From the NCBI GenBank assembly GCA_022575985.1, contig JAKSXM010000237.1:6094501-6158500 (forward strand): 64,000 nucleotides of DNA, read 5' to 3'. The stretch is from Anagrus nilaparvatae. Lineage: Eukaryota; Arthropoda; Insecta; Hymenoptera; Mymaridae. This document shows, one piece after another, positions 21,613 to 31,422 of the stretch (positions are counted from its first letter, which is position 1; each line of letters begins with the position of its first letter). The notes under the pieces are model-generated. The model ran no database searches and was not told the DNA's origin. It saw only the letters and a list, made by a program, of their open reading frames with translations. The position numbers and the translations under genes were made by a program.

Positions 21613-24600
21613 ATGGTTGATTATATTAAAATTATTAAATCGAAAAAAACCGAGTTGGATCAATTGTTTGTTGATTTTCGTGAAAATTTTACAGAAATTA
21701 AAAAGGAAAATATTAATAAAAAATGTGATGAACTAAAAATGATTATTGAATATTATTATTCGCATCGACATAATATCGGTCAAAAACAATTTTTCGAAAG
21801 TGCAAATAAGGATATCGAAGCTTATAAATTAATAGTAAATAATACGAATCGGGATTTAGGATTTAAATTCACCGAAGTTCGATCAGTGTTTGCGAATCGA
21901 TTAAAAAGCGCAGTCTTAGCAAACTTAAAGTATACAATACCTTCAGAATTTTTTGATGCATGTCAAGAAACAATAATTGACTATATAAAAAATACTCTTG
22001 AATTACATGGGTCTGTAAAAATAAGTATAATATTTAATGGATTTTTTCATTTAAAAAATGAAAAATTTTTTAATACCAAGTATGAAGTTTTAATGAGAAT
22101 ATCTGATTTAAATGCTTTTTATGAATCTAGCAAGGAGAAATTACTCGTGCTTTTGCAAGAATTTCAAGGAGAAAAAAGCGGCTGGAGCTTAGATCAGATT
22201 ATATCTATTCAATTAATAATTGCAAAGTATATGGCTTTGAAAGTCGGCAATTTCGTTCAACTGCCTGTATGGATACGTTTAAAAGCAAAAGCCGTACTTA
22301 ATATTGAAACTGATGAAAACAGTTATTTTCTATTTTGTATTGCAGCGGCTTTGAAACCTACAAAAATTAATCCCAAAGATCCAAGATCATACAATTTACG
22401 CGAATTGAAATTAAATTTTAAAGGTATACGGAATGAAACTGGCAGAGGTCCATTTACTTTCAAAGATATTGAAAAATTTGAAAAATTGAATCCAATCTCT
22501 ATAAATGTTTTTATTATTGAAAAGAAAAATTTGATTCTGCCTACATACATTACAAAAAAAGAACGCGAGAAGCATATTAATTTATTATTAATTAGCAGAC
22601 TTGGGACTAATCATTTTTGCCTAATTACAGATTTATCGAGGCTTGTATCGATGCAGTTAAGTAAATGTAGAACAAAAAAGCACATATGTAACCCATGTCT
22701 ACATTATTTCTATTCTGATGAAAAATTGCAAAATCACAGAGTCGTCTGTGGTACATTAAATAAATGCGCCATCAAGCTACCTGAAAAACCAGACAACATA
22801 TTAGAATTTAAAAATTTTCATAAGAAATTAAAGAATTATTTCGTTCTGTACCTAGATTTGGAATCGATTTTACGCCCTACTGAAAACGTTACTGAAATGA
22901 TCAATGCATACCAACATCACGAATGTTTTGCAATAGGTTATTATTTAAAAGCATCTTTTGATTCACCATTACAAGGATACAAATGTTACGAAGGAACTGA
23001 ATGTGCAAAATGGTTTGCCAAAGAGTTAAAAAAGCTCGCTTTTGAAGTTGAAGAAGTAAGTAAAAATTTTTTTTTTCATTTTTCTGTTATTTTTTTAAAT
23101 TTATTATACTTTTTTTAAATTTATTGTACTTTTTTTAGATTTTAAAAGCAAACGAGCCTATGGAATTAACAGAGGATGATTTGAAATACATTAATGAAGC
23201 AACGGCGTGTCATATTTGTGAAAAACCATTTTCCGATCAAGATATACGAGTCCGGGACCATGATCATGTCAGTTCAAGGCTAAGAGGTCTCGCGCACGGA
23301 AAATGCAATTTAAATTATCGGAATCATTTCACAATAGTTTGCATCGGACATCATATTTCAGGCTACGATATGCATTTCTTAATTAAAGAGCTAACCCAAT
23401 ACATAGATGGAAATTTACATGTTATACCTAGAAATATGGAAAAATATTCGTCCGTAATTAAATATGTACGTGGCACAAGAATAAAATTTCAATTTATCGA
23501 TAGTTTACGATTTTTAAACGCATCACTGGAAAAATTAGCAAGTTTCTTAACGGACGATCAGAAAAAAACATTAAGATCTGAATTTCCCAACAAAACAGAT
23601 TGCGATTTATTATCCTTAAAAGGTATATGCCCTTACGAGTATGTAGACTCGAGAGAAAAGCTAAATGAGCGCAAGCTACCTGAAAAAAAGCATTTTTATT
23701 TGTCATTGACAGATTCGCACATAACTGACCAGGAATATATTAGAGCTCAACATATTTGGAATAAATTTAACTGTAGAACGATTAAGGATTATTATATGTT
23801 GTATTTACGCTGCGATGTAATTTTACTGGTGGATATTTTCGAAAATTTTCGTGATGATATGATGAAATATTTTAATTTAGACCCAACGTGTTACATCTCT
23901 TTAAACGGCTTTACATTTGACGCTGCACTTAAGTATACTGGCGTATCTCTGGAACTCTTAACTGACATTGATCATTTAATGTTTTTTGAACGCGCTATAC
24001 GCGGAGGTTTATGTACAGCAAATATTAATTATGTAAAAGTGAATAATCCGTATATGCCCGACTATAATTCAGAGCTTCCAGACGTTTACTTGACTTATTT
24101 TGACATTAACGCCTTGTATTCTACATGTATGACGGATTTTTTACCCGTAGGAGAATTTAGTTTTTTAGAAAACGTTGAAAACTTTGATGTACAAAACGTC
24201 TCAGATACATCCCCTGTAGGCTATGCATTAGAAGTTGATTTATCTTATCCAAAAGAAATACACGATAAATTTAAAGACTTACCAATGTGTCCTACGCGAG
24301 CTAAACCCCCAGGAAGTAAAACTGAGAAGCTTTTGGCCGACTTGAACGATAAATTCAACTATATTATTAATTATAAAAATTTAAAACACGCGATTACGCA
24401 TGGAATTCAAGTTAAAAAAATTCATAAAGTAATGAAATTCGCTCAAAAACCATGGCTACGACCGTATATTGAATTTTGCATATTAATGAGGAAAAATGCA
24501 CCTAACGAATTCGAGAAAAACTTTTGGAAAAATCTGTTAAACGGGCTTTTCGGAAAATTTTGTGAACAAATACGTAAATGGAGTAAAATTTATTTATCCG

Positions 24601-25337
24601 GAAAATGGACTGGTCGATGCGGCCTTGAAAATTTGATTTCCCGACCAAATTTTAAAAGAATCGAACTTTTTGACGATGATTTTGCAGCTGTTGAGTTAAA
24701 TAAGCTATTAATCGATTTTAATAGACCGATTTACTTAGGTTTTTGTATTTTAGATTTGGCCAAATATATATTAAATAAATTCCATTATGATTTTATTTGG
24801 CCCCTGTGCGGGCAAAGGGCTGAAATGGTCTACAGCGACACAGATTCACTGATATACCGATTTAGAGAAATTGACCCATATAGAATTATACGCGAAAATA
24901 TAGAAAAATTTGACACAAGTAATTTTTCACCAAACAATAAGTTTAAAATCCCGATTTTAAATAAAGGCGCGCTTGGATTAATGAAATGCGAAACATCTGA
25001 TCGTATAATTCGGGAAATCGTCACGATTTGTGCAAAAATGTATGCGGTGTTAACAGAAGACGATATGGAAATGAAAAGAGCTAAGGGTGTCAGAAAAAAT
25101 ATAATTGAAAATAAATTAAGATTTGAAAATTATAAAAAATGTATTTTTGAAAATGAAATTATTGCATGCGAACAGTCTAGCATTAGATCAAAAAATCATA
25201 ATGTTTATACAATTTGTGAAAAGAAAATTGCATTGCGATTTAAGGATGATAAAAGATGGCATTTTCCAGATTCTGTGGAAACTCTGCCCTGGGGCCATTA
25301 CAAAATAAAGGAAATTGAGGGTGGGGAAATTCAATGA
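21613..25337 (+). CDS. polB: protein-primed family B DNA polymerase (one intron)
   Basis: Two exons, 21613-23055 and 23139-25337, are joined by an 83-bp intron (donor GTAAGT, acceptor TTTTTTTAG, phase 0), giving 1,213 residues, a normal Polinton length. The enzyme copies the element's linear DNA from a terminal-protein primer. In order: a long N-terminal region with ISINVFIIEKKN and a Cys/His cluster (residues ~345-390); exonuclease motif YLDLES (Asp415, Glu417); a treble-clef/HNH-like insert with Cys505, Cys508 and RDHDH at 520-524; a second exonuclease block GYDMHFL; YLRCDVILL as the third; polymerase motif A FDINALY (Asp803); motif B with Lys945 and GLFGKF; motif C YSDTDS (Tyr1046-Asp1050). 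All catalytic positions are present. The frame is intact, in contrast to the integrase and capsid genes. Confidence 0.92.
23056..23138 (+). other. intron of PolB
   Basis: GTAAGTAAAAATT at the 5' end, a T-rich 3' half and TTTTTTTAG at the 3' end. Reading through it meets a stop (23116-23118), while removing it keeps the frame and the expected protein. Confidence 0.85.
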
Positions 25338-25378
25338 ATAAAAAACATTTTTCAAAAAAATATATAATTTTGTTTTAT

Positions 25379-26047
25379 TTATTTTAATAATTCTGATTTT
25401 TTTATCCAGCTATTATGTGAACTGTCAAATCCAAGCCATTTCACAAAATAGCTATCGGATTTTGTTTTTAAAATTTTCTCGACAAGGTAAGTATCATCAT
25501 ATTTTGTTTTTAAAATCTCATATTCGTAAAAAGCCCCGGATATTAAATTATCTTGATAGTCTTTTAAGATATATGTCACTGGATTCGTTTTTTGAACTCC
25601 TGCGATTGTAAAAAGCTCTGTGGACCAAGAAGGCAGATATCCCTTTTCAAAAATCCCCTTGTATCGAGATATGCGGACCTTTTGCCCCACTCGATATTTA
25701 GGTTTCTTAATAGGTTTAGAGTCGTAATTATAAACTGTACTTAACAATATTTTTTCGTGTCTTTTCCTCACGTCCTTCGGTTTCATATTTATTTTGTGAT
25801 GTTTTGTTGCATTATATTTCGAAACAATTGCATTTTTTGTTTTCAAAGGTACAGCCCATAAATACTTCGAGAATGCATTTATTATTATTAATACATAATT
25901 ATACCCCGAATTGAATCTACTGTACAGCTGTAAATCCATCAAATCTGCCATCCAAAGATCGTCCAAACCAAGAACAACAACATGTCTGCGTGGAAAGTTT
26001 TTTCTCGCAGGTTTATGAATTTCCTGAACGAGCGAAAATTTTGACAT
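25379..26047 (-). pseudogene. Polinton integrase with catalytic core deleted, chromodomain kept
   Basis: Integrase inserts Polinton DNA into the genome. The 222-residue frame begins with HKPARKNFPRR, then DDLWMADLMDLQ with the first catalytic Asp and YNYVLIIINAFSKYLWAVPLKTKNA, all typical of Polinton integrases. The reading then jumps directly to KYNATKHHKINMKPKDV, which belongs near the end of the core. The segment that should carry the second Asp and the catalytic Glu (roughly 80 residues) is missing, with no room for an intron. The SH3-like region (KYRVGQKVRISRYKG) and a C-terminal chromodomain (YLVEKILK...YFVKWLGF...SWI) are intact. The N-terminal zinc finger is also absent from this frame. 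The protein could bind chromatin but should not cut or join DNA. Confidence 0.85.
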
Positions 26048-26059
26048 TTTTTTTTTTTT

Positions 26060-26269
26060 TTAGTAATAGTAAATTAATGTAAAAATTTGTATAACAGGTA
26101 TGAATGCATGTATTAAAAATGATGTAGTAATGTTTTGGCACGTCATTTTATAATAATCTTGGCAAAATTCACATTTTTCCAAGTGTTCTCTGCACACCAC
26201 ACAAGCTAAAATATCGCTTGATGGCTTGCACGGAGTTTCGTTCAAGTACATCCCACAAACGTCACTCAT
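26060..26269 (-). CDS. small Cys-rich protein with C-terminal membrane segment
   Basis: 69 residues. The first half carries seven cysteines and a histidine in close pairs (CVVCREHLEKCEFC), suggesting a zinc-binding or disulfide module. The second half (residues ~48-66, SFLIHAFIPVIQIFTLIYY) is hydrophobic and could span a membrane. The ATG lies about 18 bp downstream of an initiator with a TATA element, and the stop lies 12 bp above the integrase ATG, so the two may share a transcript. Family not recognised. Confidence 0.55.
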   Translation of the reverse strand: MSDVCGMYLNETPCKPSSDILACVVCREHLEKCEFCQDYYKMTCQNITTSFLIHAFIPVIQIFTLIYYY

Positions 26270-26283
26270 TGCTGCTGTTTGTA

Positions 26284-26322
26284 AACTGAAATTTTTTATT
26301 TTATAAACACGAAATATATATA
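26284..26322 (-). promoter_or_regulatory. TATA plus initiator promoter, minus strand
   Basis: On the minus strand, TATATATA (26314-26322) precedes TTTCAGTTT (initiator A at 26287) by about 31 bp. It is just upstream of the Cys-rich gene and the integrase remnant. Confidence 0.55.
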
Positions 26323-26329
26323 CTATGTT

Positions 26330-27544
26330 TTATGCTTGCTTGCTAGATGTTTTTTTTAACAGTAATAGTATTTTAGCTTCGACTTGCTTCATTTTAAATT
26401 GAAGATCTTCAATTTTCTTAGAAGTTTCCTTGTCTATCTTATACTCATTCAATTTTTCAGTAAGTAACGCGTTTAAATCGTTGTTGCTCGATTTTTGCAC
26501 GTCTATTTTTTCAATATCTTGATTTTTTATTTCTGCTTCTTTTTTATTATTTATATTCTCGTAAACTTTTACAAATTCTGTGTCTATGCGTTTATTTGTT
26601 TGCGTAATTTTAAAAAGTAGCGAATCAAGGATAAGAGTATCTTTTTTTTCCGACTCGCTAGCTTGGGTACTAGATTCTCCTGAATTATTTTTTGTAATAT
26701 TTTCGTTATTTAAAATTGCTTGCTTTGGAATCAATTTAATTATATTTTCGAGTTCCCGCGTCAAACGTTCATCCAGCTTTTTATATTTGAATTTCAAATC
26801 ATCTATGTCATTATTTGAATTTTCATTTGCACTAGTTTCCGGATTTTCGATAGGTAATTTTTTTTCGAAATCTGATAAATCTGGATTTAATTTTTCTTTT
26901 TCAGTTTTATTTTTTTCTATCAATTCTTGAGCTATAATTTTTGCATTTTCTTTACAAGCCGAAATAATATTAGTTAATTCATTGGTTAGCCTCTGCTGCA
27001 AAGCTAAAATTTTAAAATTTACATCGCCCAAATTTCCTGCCGGCTCTACTGACTCTTTTGCTGAAAATTTAAAATTATACTCGTTTTTTAAAATATGCGT
27101 TTGAATCAATTCTGAAAATTTTTCAAATTCTTTTGATGTACGAGTTTCGATTTGCAAATTTTTGAATCTCAAATCATCAAGTTGCTCTGTGAAATTTTTT
27201 CTGATTTCTTTTTCTCTGTTTGCAACCAATATTTCAAACTCTTCCGAAGTTTTTTTTATTTTTTCATCGGTATTATTAATAAACTGAAGCTGTTGAGATG
27301 ACAATGAATTTTTGAATTTTTGTTGTACGCCAATTTTCGATGCATTTTCAATTAAAGTTTCCAGTTCAATAATTTTATCATAATTTAATTTGCCTATATT
27401 ATCGGCAAGTTGTTTAATTTGCTTTTTTATATTTTCATTGTCTTCTAAAATAGTTTTGTAATACTTGTACCATTTTCCAGAATCAAAATTTCCTTCGTTT
27501 TTCCGCTTTTTATGCGGAATACCAAATTTATCGACAACAGACAT
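26330..27544 (-). CDS. 404-residue coiled-coil protein
   Basis: The N-terminus has a basic patch (GIPHKKRK). Most of the rest is heptad-like Lys/Glu/Leu/Ile sequence with three related stretches around 'LDDLRFK..QIETR..KEFEKF', 'IDDLKFKYKKLDERLTRELENI' (19 of these visible at about residues 248-266) and 'LDSLLFKITQTNKRIDTEF', which suggests an internal repeat. No membrane segment. The ATG is 2 nt below the stop of the gene upstream, so expression is probably coupled to it. Elongated coiled-coil proteins often act as virion spikes or scaffolds; for this one that is inference. I do not recognise a named family. Confidence 0.65.
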   Translation of the reverse strand: MSVVDKFGIPHKKRKNEGNFDSGKWYKYYKTILEDNENIKKQIKQLADNIGKLNYDKIIELETLIENASKIGVQQKFKNSLSSQQLQFINNTDEKIKKTSEEFEILVANREKEIRKNFTEQLDDLRFKNLQIETRTSKEFEKFSELIQTHILKNEYNFKFSAKESVEPAGNLGDVNFKILALQQRLTNELTNIISACKENAKIIAQELIEKNKTEKEKLNPDLSDFEKKLPIENPETSANENSNNDIDDLKFKYKKLDERLTRELENIIKLIPKQAILNNENITKNNSGESSTQASESEKKDTLILDSLLFKITQTNKRIDTEFVKVYENINNKKEAEIKNQDIEKIDVQKSSNNDLNALLTEKLNEYKIDKETSKKIEDLQFKMKQVEAKILLLLKKTSSKQA

Positions 27545-27546
27545 GC

Positions 27547-28763
27547 TTAGAATGATGGATTTTTTAAATTTGCGCGATTATTTATAATAATATTCATTTC
27601 CATGAGTTCTTCAATAATTGAAGTGATTTCATTAGAAACCGACGTATTGCCAGCTTCTTGTTCACTAATTAATAGCCGCAGGCGATCTACGATCTCATTA
27701 ACGTCGTCAAACCAAACGTATTGTTTGGGGCAAGGATTATATCTGATTATATCAGTTCGAATTCGCGGTTTTTTATTAGGAATTGGATTTCTGAAACCAC
27801 TACCTTTTTTATTTTGATTTTTTTTTGCTAAAGCCGAGACAATTTCTTTATACTTGAAGCTTGCACTGCTTTTAATTTTTTTCCCATTATTTTGTAAATA
27901 CGCACCAGTATTTTTTAATATTTCCAAGTAATTTTTCCGATCGGTGTAAGTATACTCATCTTTTAAAGGACGATTTCTAAATATAAGCTTATATAAGCCA
28001 TCTGTACCTGGATAAACGATATCTTCACCTATAATTATATCCCCATTAGAAGCGAATGACAGAGTTTGGTTGCCTAGATAAAGTTGCTCGTCATTTTTTA
28101 CGTAAGGACCGTAGACCGTATCATTTGAATTGGAATTTCTATAAAACTCTTCTACATATGTACGAGGGAGGGGGTGAATAGTCTGAAGATAGTCATCCAA
28201 ATTCAAAGTGCCCATAGACGAATCGTTAAATTCAGGATTACTGATACTTGTATTGTAACCATCGGTTTCACTACTGCTATCCTGAGATGCTGCGCTATCC
28301 TCAGCATCGTCAGCATCGTGAACCTCAGCAACGTTAGCAACGCCAGCAACGCCAGCAACGTCGGGCTGGTTGTTCAAGTTCACGTTATTCACGTTATTCA
28401 TGTTCGGGTTTCCATGCAAGCGTTTGTTTGGATAAAACGAGCGCGGTGCCGATAAGGCAGATACATCTAAAATTTTTCTTTTTTTCGTCGATGGTTTTTT
28501 AACCGCGCTTACAGCGTTATTTTTCACTGGTGTTGAAAAAACAGGAGGAGTGGGGGTAGCATTCAACTTGGCTATATTTTCTAAAGGTTCTATTAGCGGT
28601 TTGTATCTTTTGGCGAAGCTTGCCTCGTCCCCAGCCAAATGCTCATTCAATAACTCATATTTTTTACGAATGATTTTGCGCGTTTTTTCAATCTCTTCGG
28701 CTAATTTTTGATCCTTAATTTTTTAGGTGTGTTAATACCTTGACATCTGAAAGCAAACTGCAT
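27547..28763 (-). pseudogene. VYGPY-domain Polinton protein, frameshifted near N-terminus
   Basis: The main frame (to 27547) has a charged helical N-terminus, Pro/Ser-rich and Asn/Val/Ala repeats (residues ~85-110), then a conserved domain: TVYGPYVKNDEQLYLGNQ, IVYPGTDGLYKLIF, YTYTDRKNYLEILKNTGAY. It resembles a domain I associate with uncharacterised insect proteins encoded beside Polinton genes; function unknown. A basic GSGFRNPIPNKKPR segment and a helical tail follow. The main frame has no ATG near its start. A 20-codon frame beginning at ATG 28763, only 4 nt after the ATPase stop, runs into an A-rich stretch near 28722-28730, where the main frame takes over one position back. This is a frameshift mutation, a sequencing error in a homopolymer, or less likely a recoding site. 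Confidence 0.7.
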
Positions 28764-28767
28764 GTTT

Positions 28768-29457
28768 TTACAAAATAATATTATGGTTAAAGCCTAGTCT
28801 ATACCTCCCTGAATTTATATCCGCTTGTTTGTCAATAACTAAAAAACCAAAGGCATCATTTTGCCAGCATTCGCTACAAATTTCGATAAATTTTTTAAAA
28901 TTCATGTCTCCGATAACGTGATTTTTGTAAATATTTAGCAAGCTCAACTCATCCTGTCGAAAAATTATTAAAAAATTGGCATTATCTCGAATACCATTTT
29001 TTGGCGAGCTCGTGTAACTTTGACAAAGATAAAATGTATCTAAATCAAAATGTCTTCCCATTTTAAAGTATTGTTTTATTATTTCTATATCTTCAGGGGT
29101 AAGATCGTAAAAAATCATGATACTGTGTGGCTTAGCTTGGGATGGCAAAATAACTTTTGTTTTGTCAGAAAAAGTGTAATAACCAATTTCTTTAATTCCC
29201 GAAAAAACCAGTTTCGCGTACTCAAATTTATCTTGAAACAAAGATTTTGAGTATGTATACAAGTTTTTGAATCTAGGCCCATACTCATCAAACAGTACGC
29301 TTATCAGAACCGTTGTCTTGCCAAAGCCAGAACAACCAACTATTATTGCACGAATATTATTTGGCCATCTTATAACGTGTTTAGATCTACGCGATCCTAG
29401 ATTTTTATCTTCAAAATTAATAATTTTTATACAGGGTTCCAGTAATTCGACCTTCAT
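28768..29457 (-). CDS. FtsK/HerA (A32-like) DNA-packaging ATPase
   Basis: This motor would pump viral DNA into capsids. The 229-residue protein has Walker A GCSGFGKTT at residues 41-49, a Walker B-like hydrophobic strand ending in Asp118 (SIMIFYD), and a polar sensor region with Gln (TFYLCQSY) as in Polinton and poxvirus A32-type ATPases. Length is normal for the family. Walker B reads Phe-Tyr-Asp where two acids often occur, a small deviation. The ATG follows a 150-bp spacer shared with the PLA2 gene on the other strand, and the stop is 4 nt before the next ATG, as in an operon. Confidence 0.88.
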   Translation of the reverse strand: MKVELLEPCIKIINFEDKNLGSRRSKHVIRWPNNIRAIIVGCSGFGKTTVLISVLFDEYGPRFKNLYTYSKSLFQDKFEYAKLVFSGIKEIGYYTFSDKTKVILPSQAKPHSIMIFYDLTPEDIEIIKQYFKMGRHFDLDTFYLCQSYTSSPKNGIRDNANFLIIFRQDELSLLNIYKNHVIGDMNFKKFIEICSECWQNDAFGFLVIDKQADINSGRYRLGFNHNIIL

Positions 29458-29607
29458 ATTGCTCGGAATATGATGTTAAACTAAAGATTGCCGATTCAGT
29501 GTGCTTTTTTTATATATTTTTGCAGACTTTTACATATATATTTTTTTACATATATATTTACGTTTTGTTGTTATTTAATTTAGTTTATTTACAGATCTTG
29601 ACCAGTT
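29458..29607. promoter_or_regulatory. divergent intergenic promoter region
   Basis: 150 bp separate the leftward ATPase block from the rightward PLA2/capsid block. It contains TATATATTT/TATATAAAA strings usable on both strands, with TTTAGTTT-like initiators about 30 bp away on the minus strand. Exact start sites are uncertain. Confidence 0.5.
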
Positions 29608-30320
29608 ATGTTTAATAAAGATTCTATTTCAGGTAGAAAAACCGGCCGAGGCTTACTTAATACGTTAATTAATAAATTGCCTTTTGAGCTTCATTTGCCA
29701 GGATACAGGTTAGTTATAAAAAAAATTATTTTTTTTTTAAATTAATGCTATAATTTATTGTTTTTTTGACTAGCCACTGTGGCCCTGGCACGCGATTACA
29801 TTTGAGATTAAGCAGAGGGGACCCTGGTATTAACCCTTTAGACGAGGCATGCAAAGAGCACGACATTGCATACGATCAACATTCTGACTTGAATAATCGC
29901 CACGTTTCAGATAAAATCTTGGCGAAAAAAGCGAAATCACGGATTTTTTCAAAAGACGCTGGTGTTGGCGAAAGAATTGGCGCTGCAGCTGTTTTGGGGA
30001 GTATGTCCATAAAAAGGCGGTTGGGTGCTGGATTAGGATCAAAAAGAAAAATGCCGAAGAAGAAGCGAGGTCGCGGATTCTTTTTGCCTGCTTTGTCCGC
30101 AATAAGTGCTGGGGCAGCGGCAATTCGATCCATTCACGATTTTGTGAAAGCCAGCAAAGCTCTGAAAAACAGGCAGGAAGAGATTGCAAAGGGTAGCGGA
30201 CTGTATTTGAGGCCATACAAGAAAACTGGCAAAGGAATTCGTAAAAAGAAAAGAAAATTAGGTTCAGGATTGAAAAAAAAATCTAAAAAACGTAAAAAAA
30301 AAAAATATTTTTTACAGTAA
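29608..30320 (+). CDS. basic virion protein with parvovirus-type phospholipase A2 domain (one intron)
   Basis: Exon 1 is 29608-29708 and exon 2 is 29774-30320. A 65-bp intron (GTTAGT...GACTAG) splits the PLA2 calcium loop, and joining the exons keeps the frame (215 residues). The domain has LPGY next to CGPGT (glycines 37 and 39), then PLDEACKEHDIAYD with the catalytic pair His63-Asp64 and Asp57, the layout of parvovirus VP1 PLA2. In parvoviruses it breaks the endosomal membrane during entry; adintoviruses carry related domains. Residues after ~95 are strongly basic (Lys/Arg runs) around an Ala-rich hydrophobic stretch (LPALSAISAGAAAIRSI), recalling adenovirus core/minor proteins. The frame is intact. 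It is the first gene of the rightward virion block. Confidence 0.88.
29709..29773 (+). other. intron within the PLA2 calcium-binding loop
   Basis: GTTAGTTATAAA at the start, T-rich tract and TTTGACTAG at the end, phase 2. Without splicing the frame stops and the PLA2 loop is lost. Confidence 0.8.
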
Positions 30321-30667
30321 ATGGACCAACTAAGGGCGAGCAATTAGCGTTAATGGCAAAAGGTATAAAATATTTTAGAGGGATATATATGGTTGACCAG
30401 CTGCCTTTTGCCCCGTATAAAAATGAATCCGGTATACTTAATTTACACCCGAGCTATAAGGCAGGTTCACATTGGACTTGTTATCAAAAACTCGGGAACT
30501 TAGTAAAATATTACGATTCATTCGGTGGGGTACCGCCACCAAAAGAATTTGTGAATTACGTTGGTCCAAAAGCTAATATTATTTACAATAGGCAACAATT
30601 TCAAGACTATGATTCTAGTAATTGTGGGCAATTGTGTATACAGTTTTTGAAATCTTTAAAAGCTTAA
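30296..30667 (+). CDS. adenain-like cysteine protease
   Basis: Capsid maturation protease of the adenovirus type. From the first ATG (30353) the protein is 104 residues, with catalytic His in AGSHWTCY (residue 40), an acidic partner in YYDSFGG (Asp55) and the nucleophile in SSNCGQLC (Cys91). Conserved-looking sequence (GEQLALMAKGIKYFRG) begins before that ATG. The frame is open only back to 30296, inside the A-run at the end of the PLA2 gene, with no ATG in between. The true start may therefore lie across a splice (an acceptor-like TTTTTTACAG ends at 30317) or may be the internal ATG. It overlaps the end of the PLA2 gene by about 25 nt in another frame. Confidence 0.8.
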   Translation, partial: KKKIFFTVNGPTKGEQLALMAKGIKYFRGIYMVDQLPFAPYKNESGILNLHPSYKAGSHWTCYQKLGNLVKYYDSFGGVPPPKEFVNYVGPKANIIYNRQQFQDYDSSNCGQLCIQFLKSLKA

Positions 30668-30696
30668 ACTACGCCAAAAATCATTCATTTATAATC

Positions 30697-31422
30697 ATGA
30701 GTTTTACGCTGCAACTGGTTAGCAATAACTCGATATTGAGTTCTGAATTTTTTCCGCCTATTCTTTTAGAGCATGATTATGAAGTTGCTCTTATAAATTT
30801 GTCCACCTGGTACTCAATAGCAAACGTGAAAAAAAATAATAATATATTTTGGTATGATGGAAATAAAAAAATTGAATTTCCGGTTGGAGCATATGAGCTA
30901 GAGGACTTGGAAGACTTTCTAGTCCGAGAAATGAAAAATGATCATGAAAAAAATCAACTTCCAGAGACGGCTGCAAAAGAATTGCGCGAACAGCCAATTT
31001 ATCTTAGAGGTAATAGGCAAACGATAAAAACAGAGGTTTTTTCAAGGTACAAAATTGATTTCAGTCAAGAGCGCAGTATTGGCCCGCTTTTAGGCTTTAA
31101 TCCGGTAAAACTCGACGCGTTCACGAAACACGAGTCTGAAAATCTCATCAGCATTTTGCAGGTTGAATCAATTAGATTGGAGTGCAATATAGTTTCTGGC
31201 TCATTTTCAAATGGGAAGCCGACGCATACGTTGTACGAATTTTTTCCGGATGTTCCCCCTGGGTACAAAATTATCGAAAATCCCTCTCACGTAATTTATC
31301 ATCCATTATCGACCAGAACAATTGATCGCGTTGAAATTAGACTCTGTGATCAAAATAATAAATTAGTGGATTTTAGAAAAGACACTACGATTGTCTTGCT
31401 ACATTTCAGAAAATGCCTATAA
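30697..31422 (+). CDS. penton / minor capsid protein
   Basis: 241 residues from ATG 30697, preceded by ATTTATAATC. It matches the Polinton penton pattern: SFTLQLVSNNSIL at the N-terminus, EVALINLSTWYSIANV, then FPVGAYELEDLEDFL, SIGPLLGFNPVKL, and a C-terminal strand TIDRVEIRLCDQNNKLVDF. Single jelly-roll pentons occupy capsid vertices. No internal break. It lies 29 nt after the protease stop, and its end overlaps the next small frame by 10 nt. Confidence 0.85.
   Translation: MSFTLQLVSNNSILSSEFFPPILLEHDYEVALINLSTWYSIANVKKNNNIFWYDGNKKIEFPVGAYELEDLEDFLVREMKNDHEKNQLPETAAKELREQPIYLRGNRQTIKTEVFSRYKIDFSQERSIGPLLGFNPVKLDAFTKHESENLISILQVESIRLECNIVSGSFSNGKPTHTLYEFFPDVPPGYKIIENPSHVIYHPLSTRTIDRVEIRLCDQNNKLVDFRKDTTIVLLHFRKCL

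Noticed and set aside
28700..28763. Programmed frameshift in the VYGPY-domain gene
   Set aside because: The A-run is not a clean X-XXY-YYZ heptamer, and Polinton genes are not known to use recoding. Mutation or homopolymer error is simpler.
27602..29473. Plus-strand frames opposite the Polinton ATPase, VYGPY and coiled-coil genes
   Set aside because: They overlap genes with clear family motifs on the minus strand and have none themselves.
30791..31268. Minus-strand frames opposite the penton gene
   Set aside because: No motifs and opposite a recognised capsid gene.
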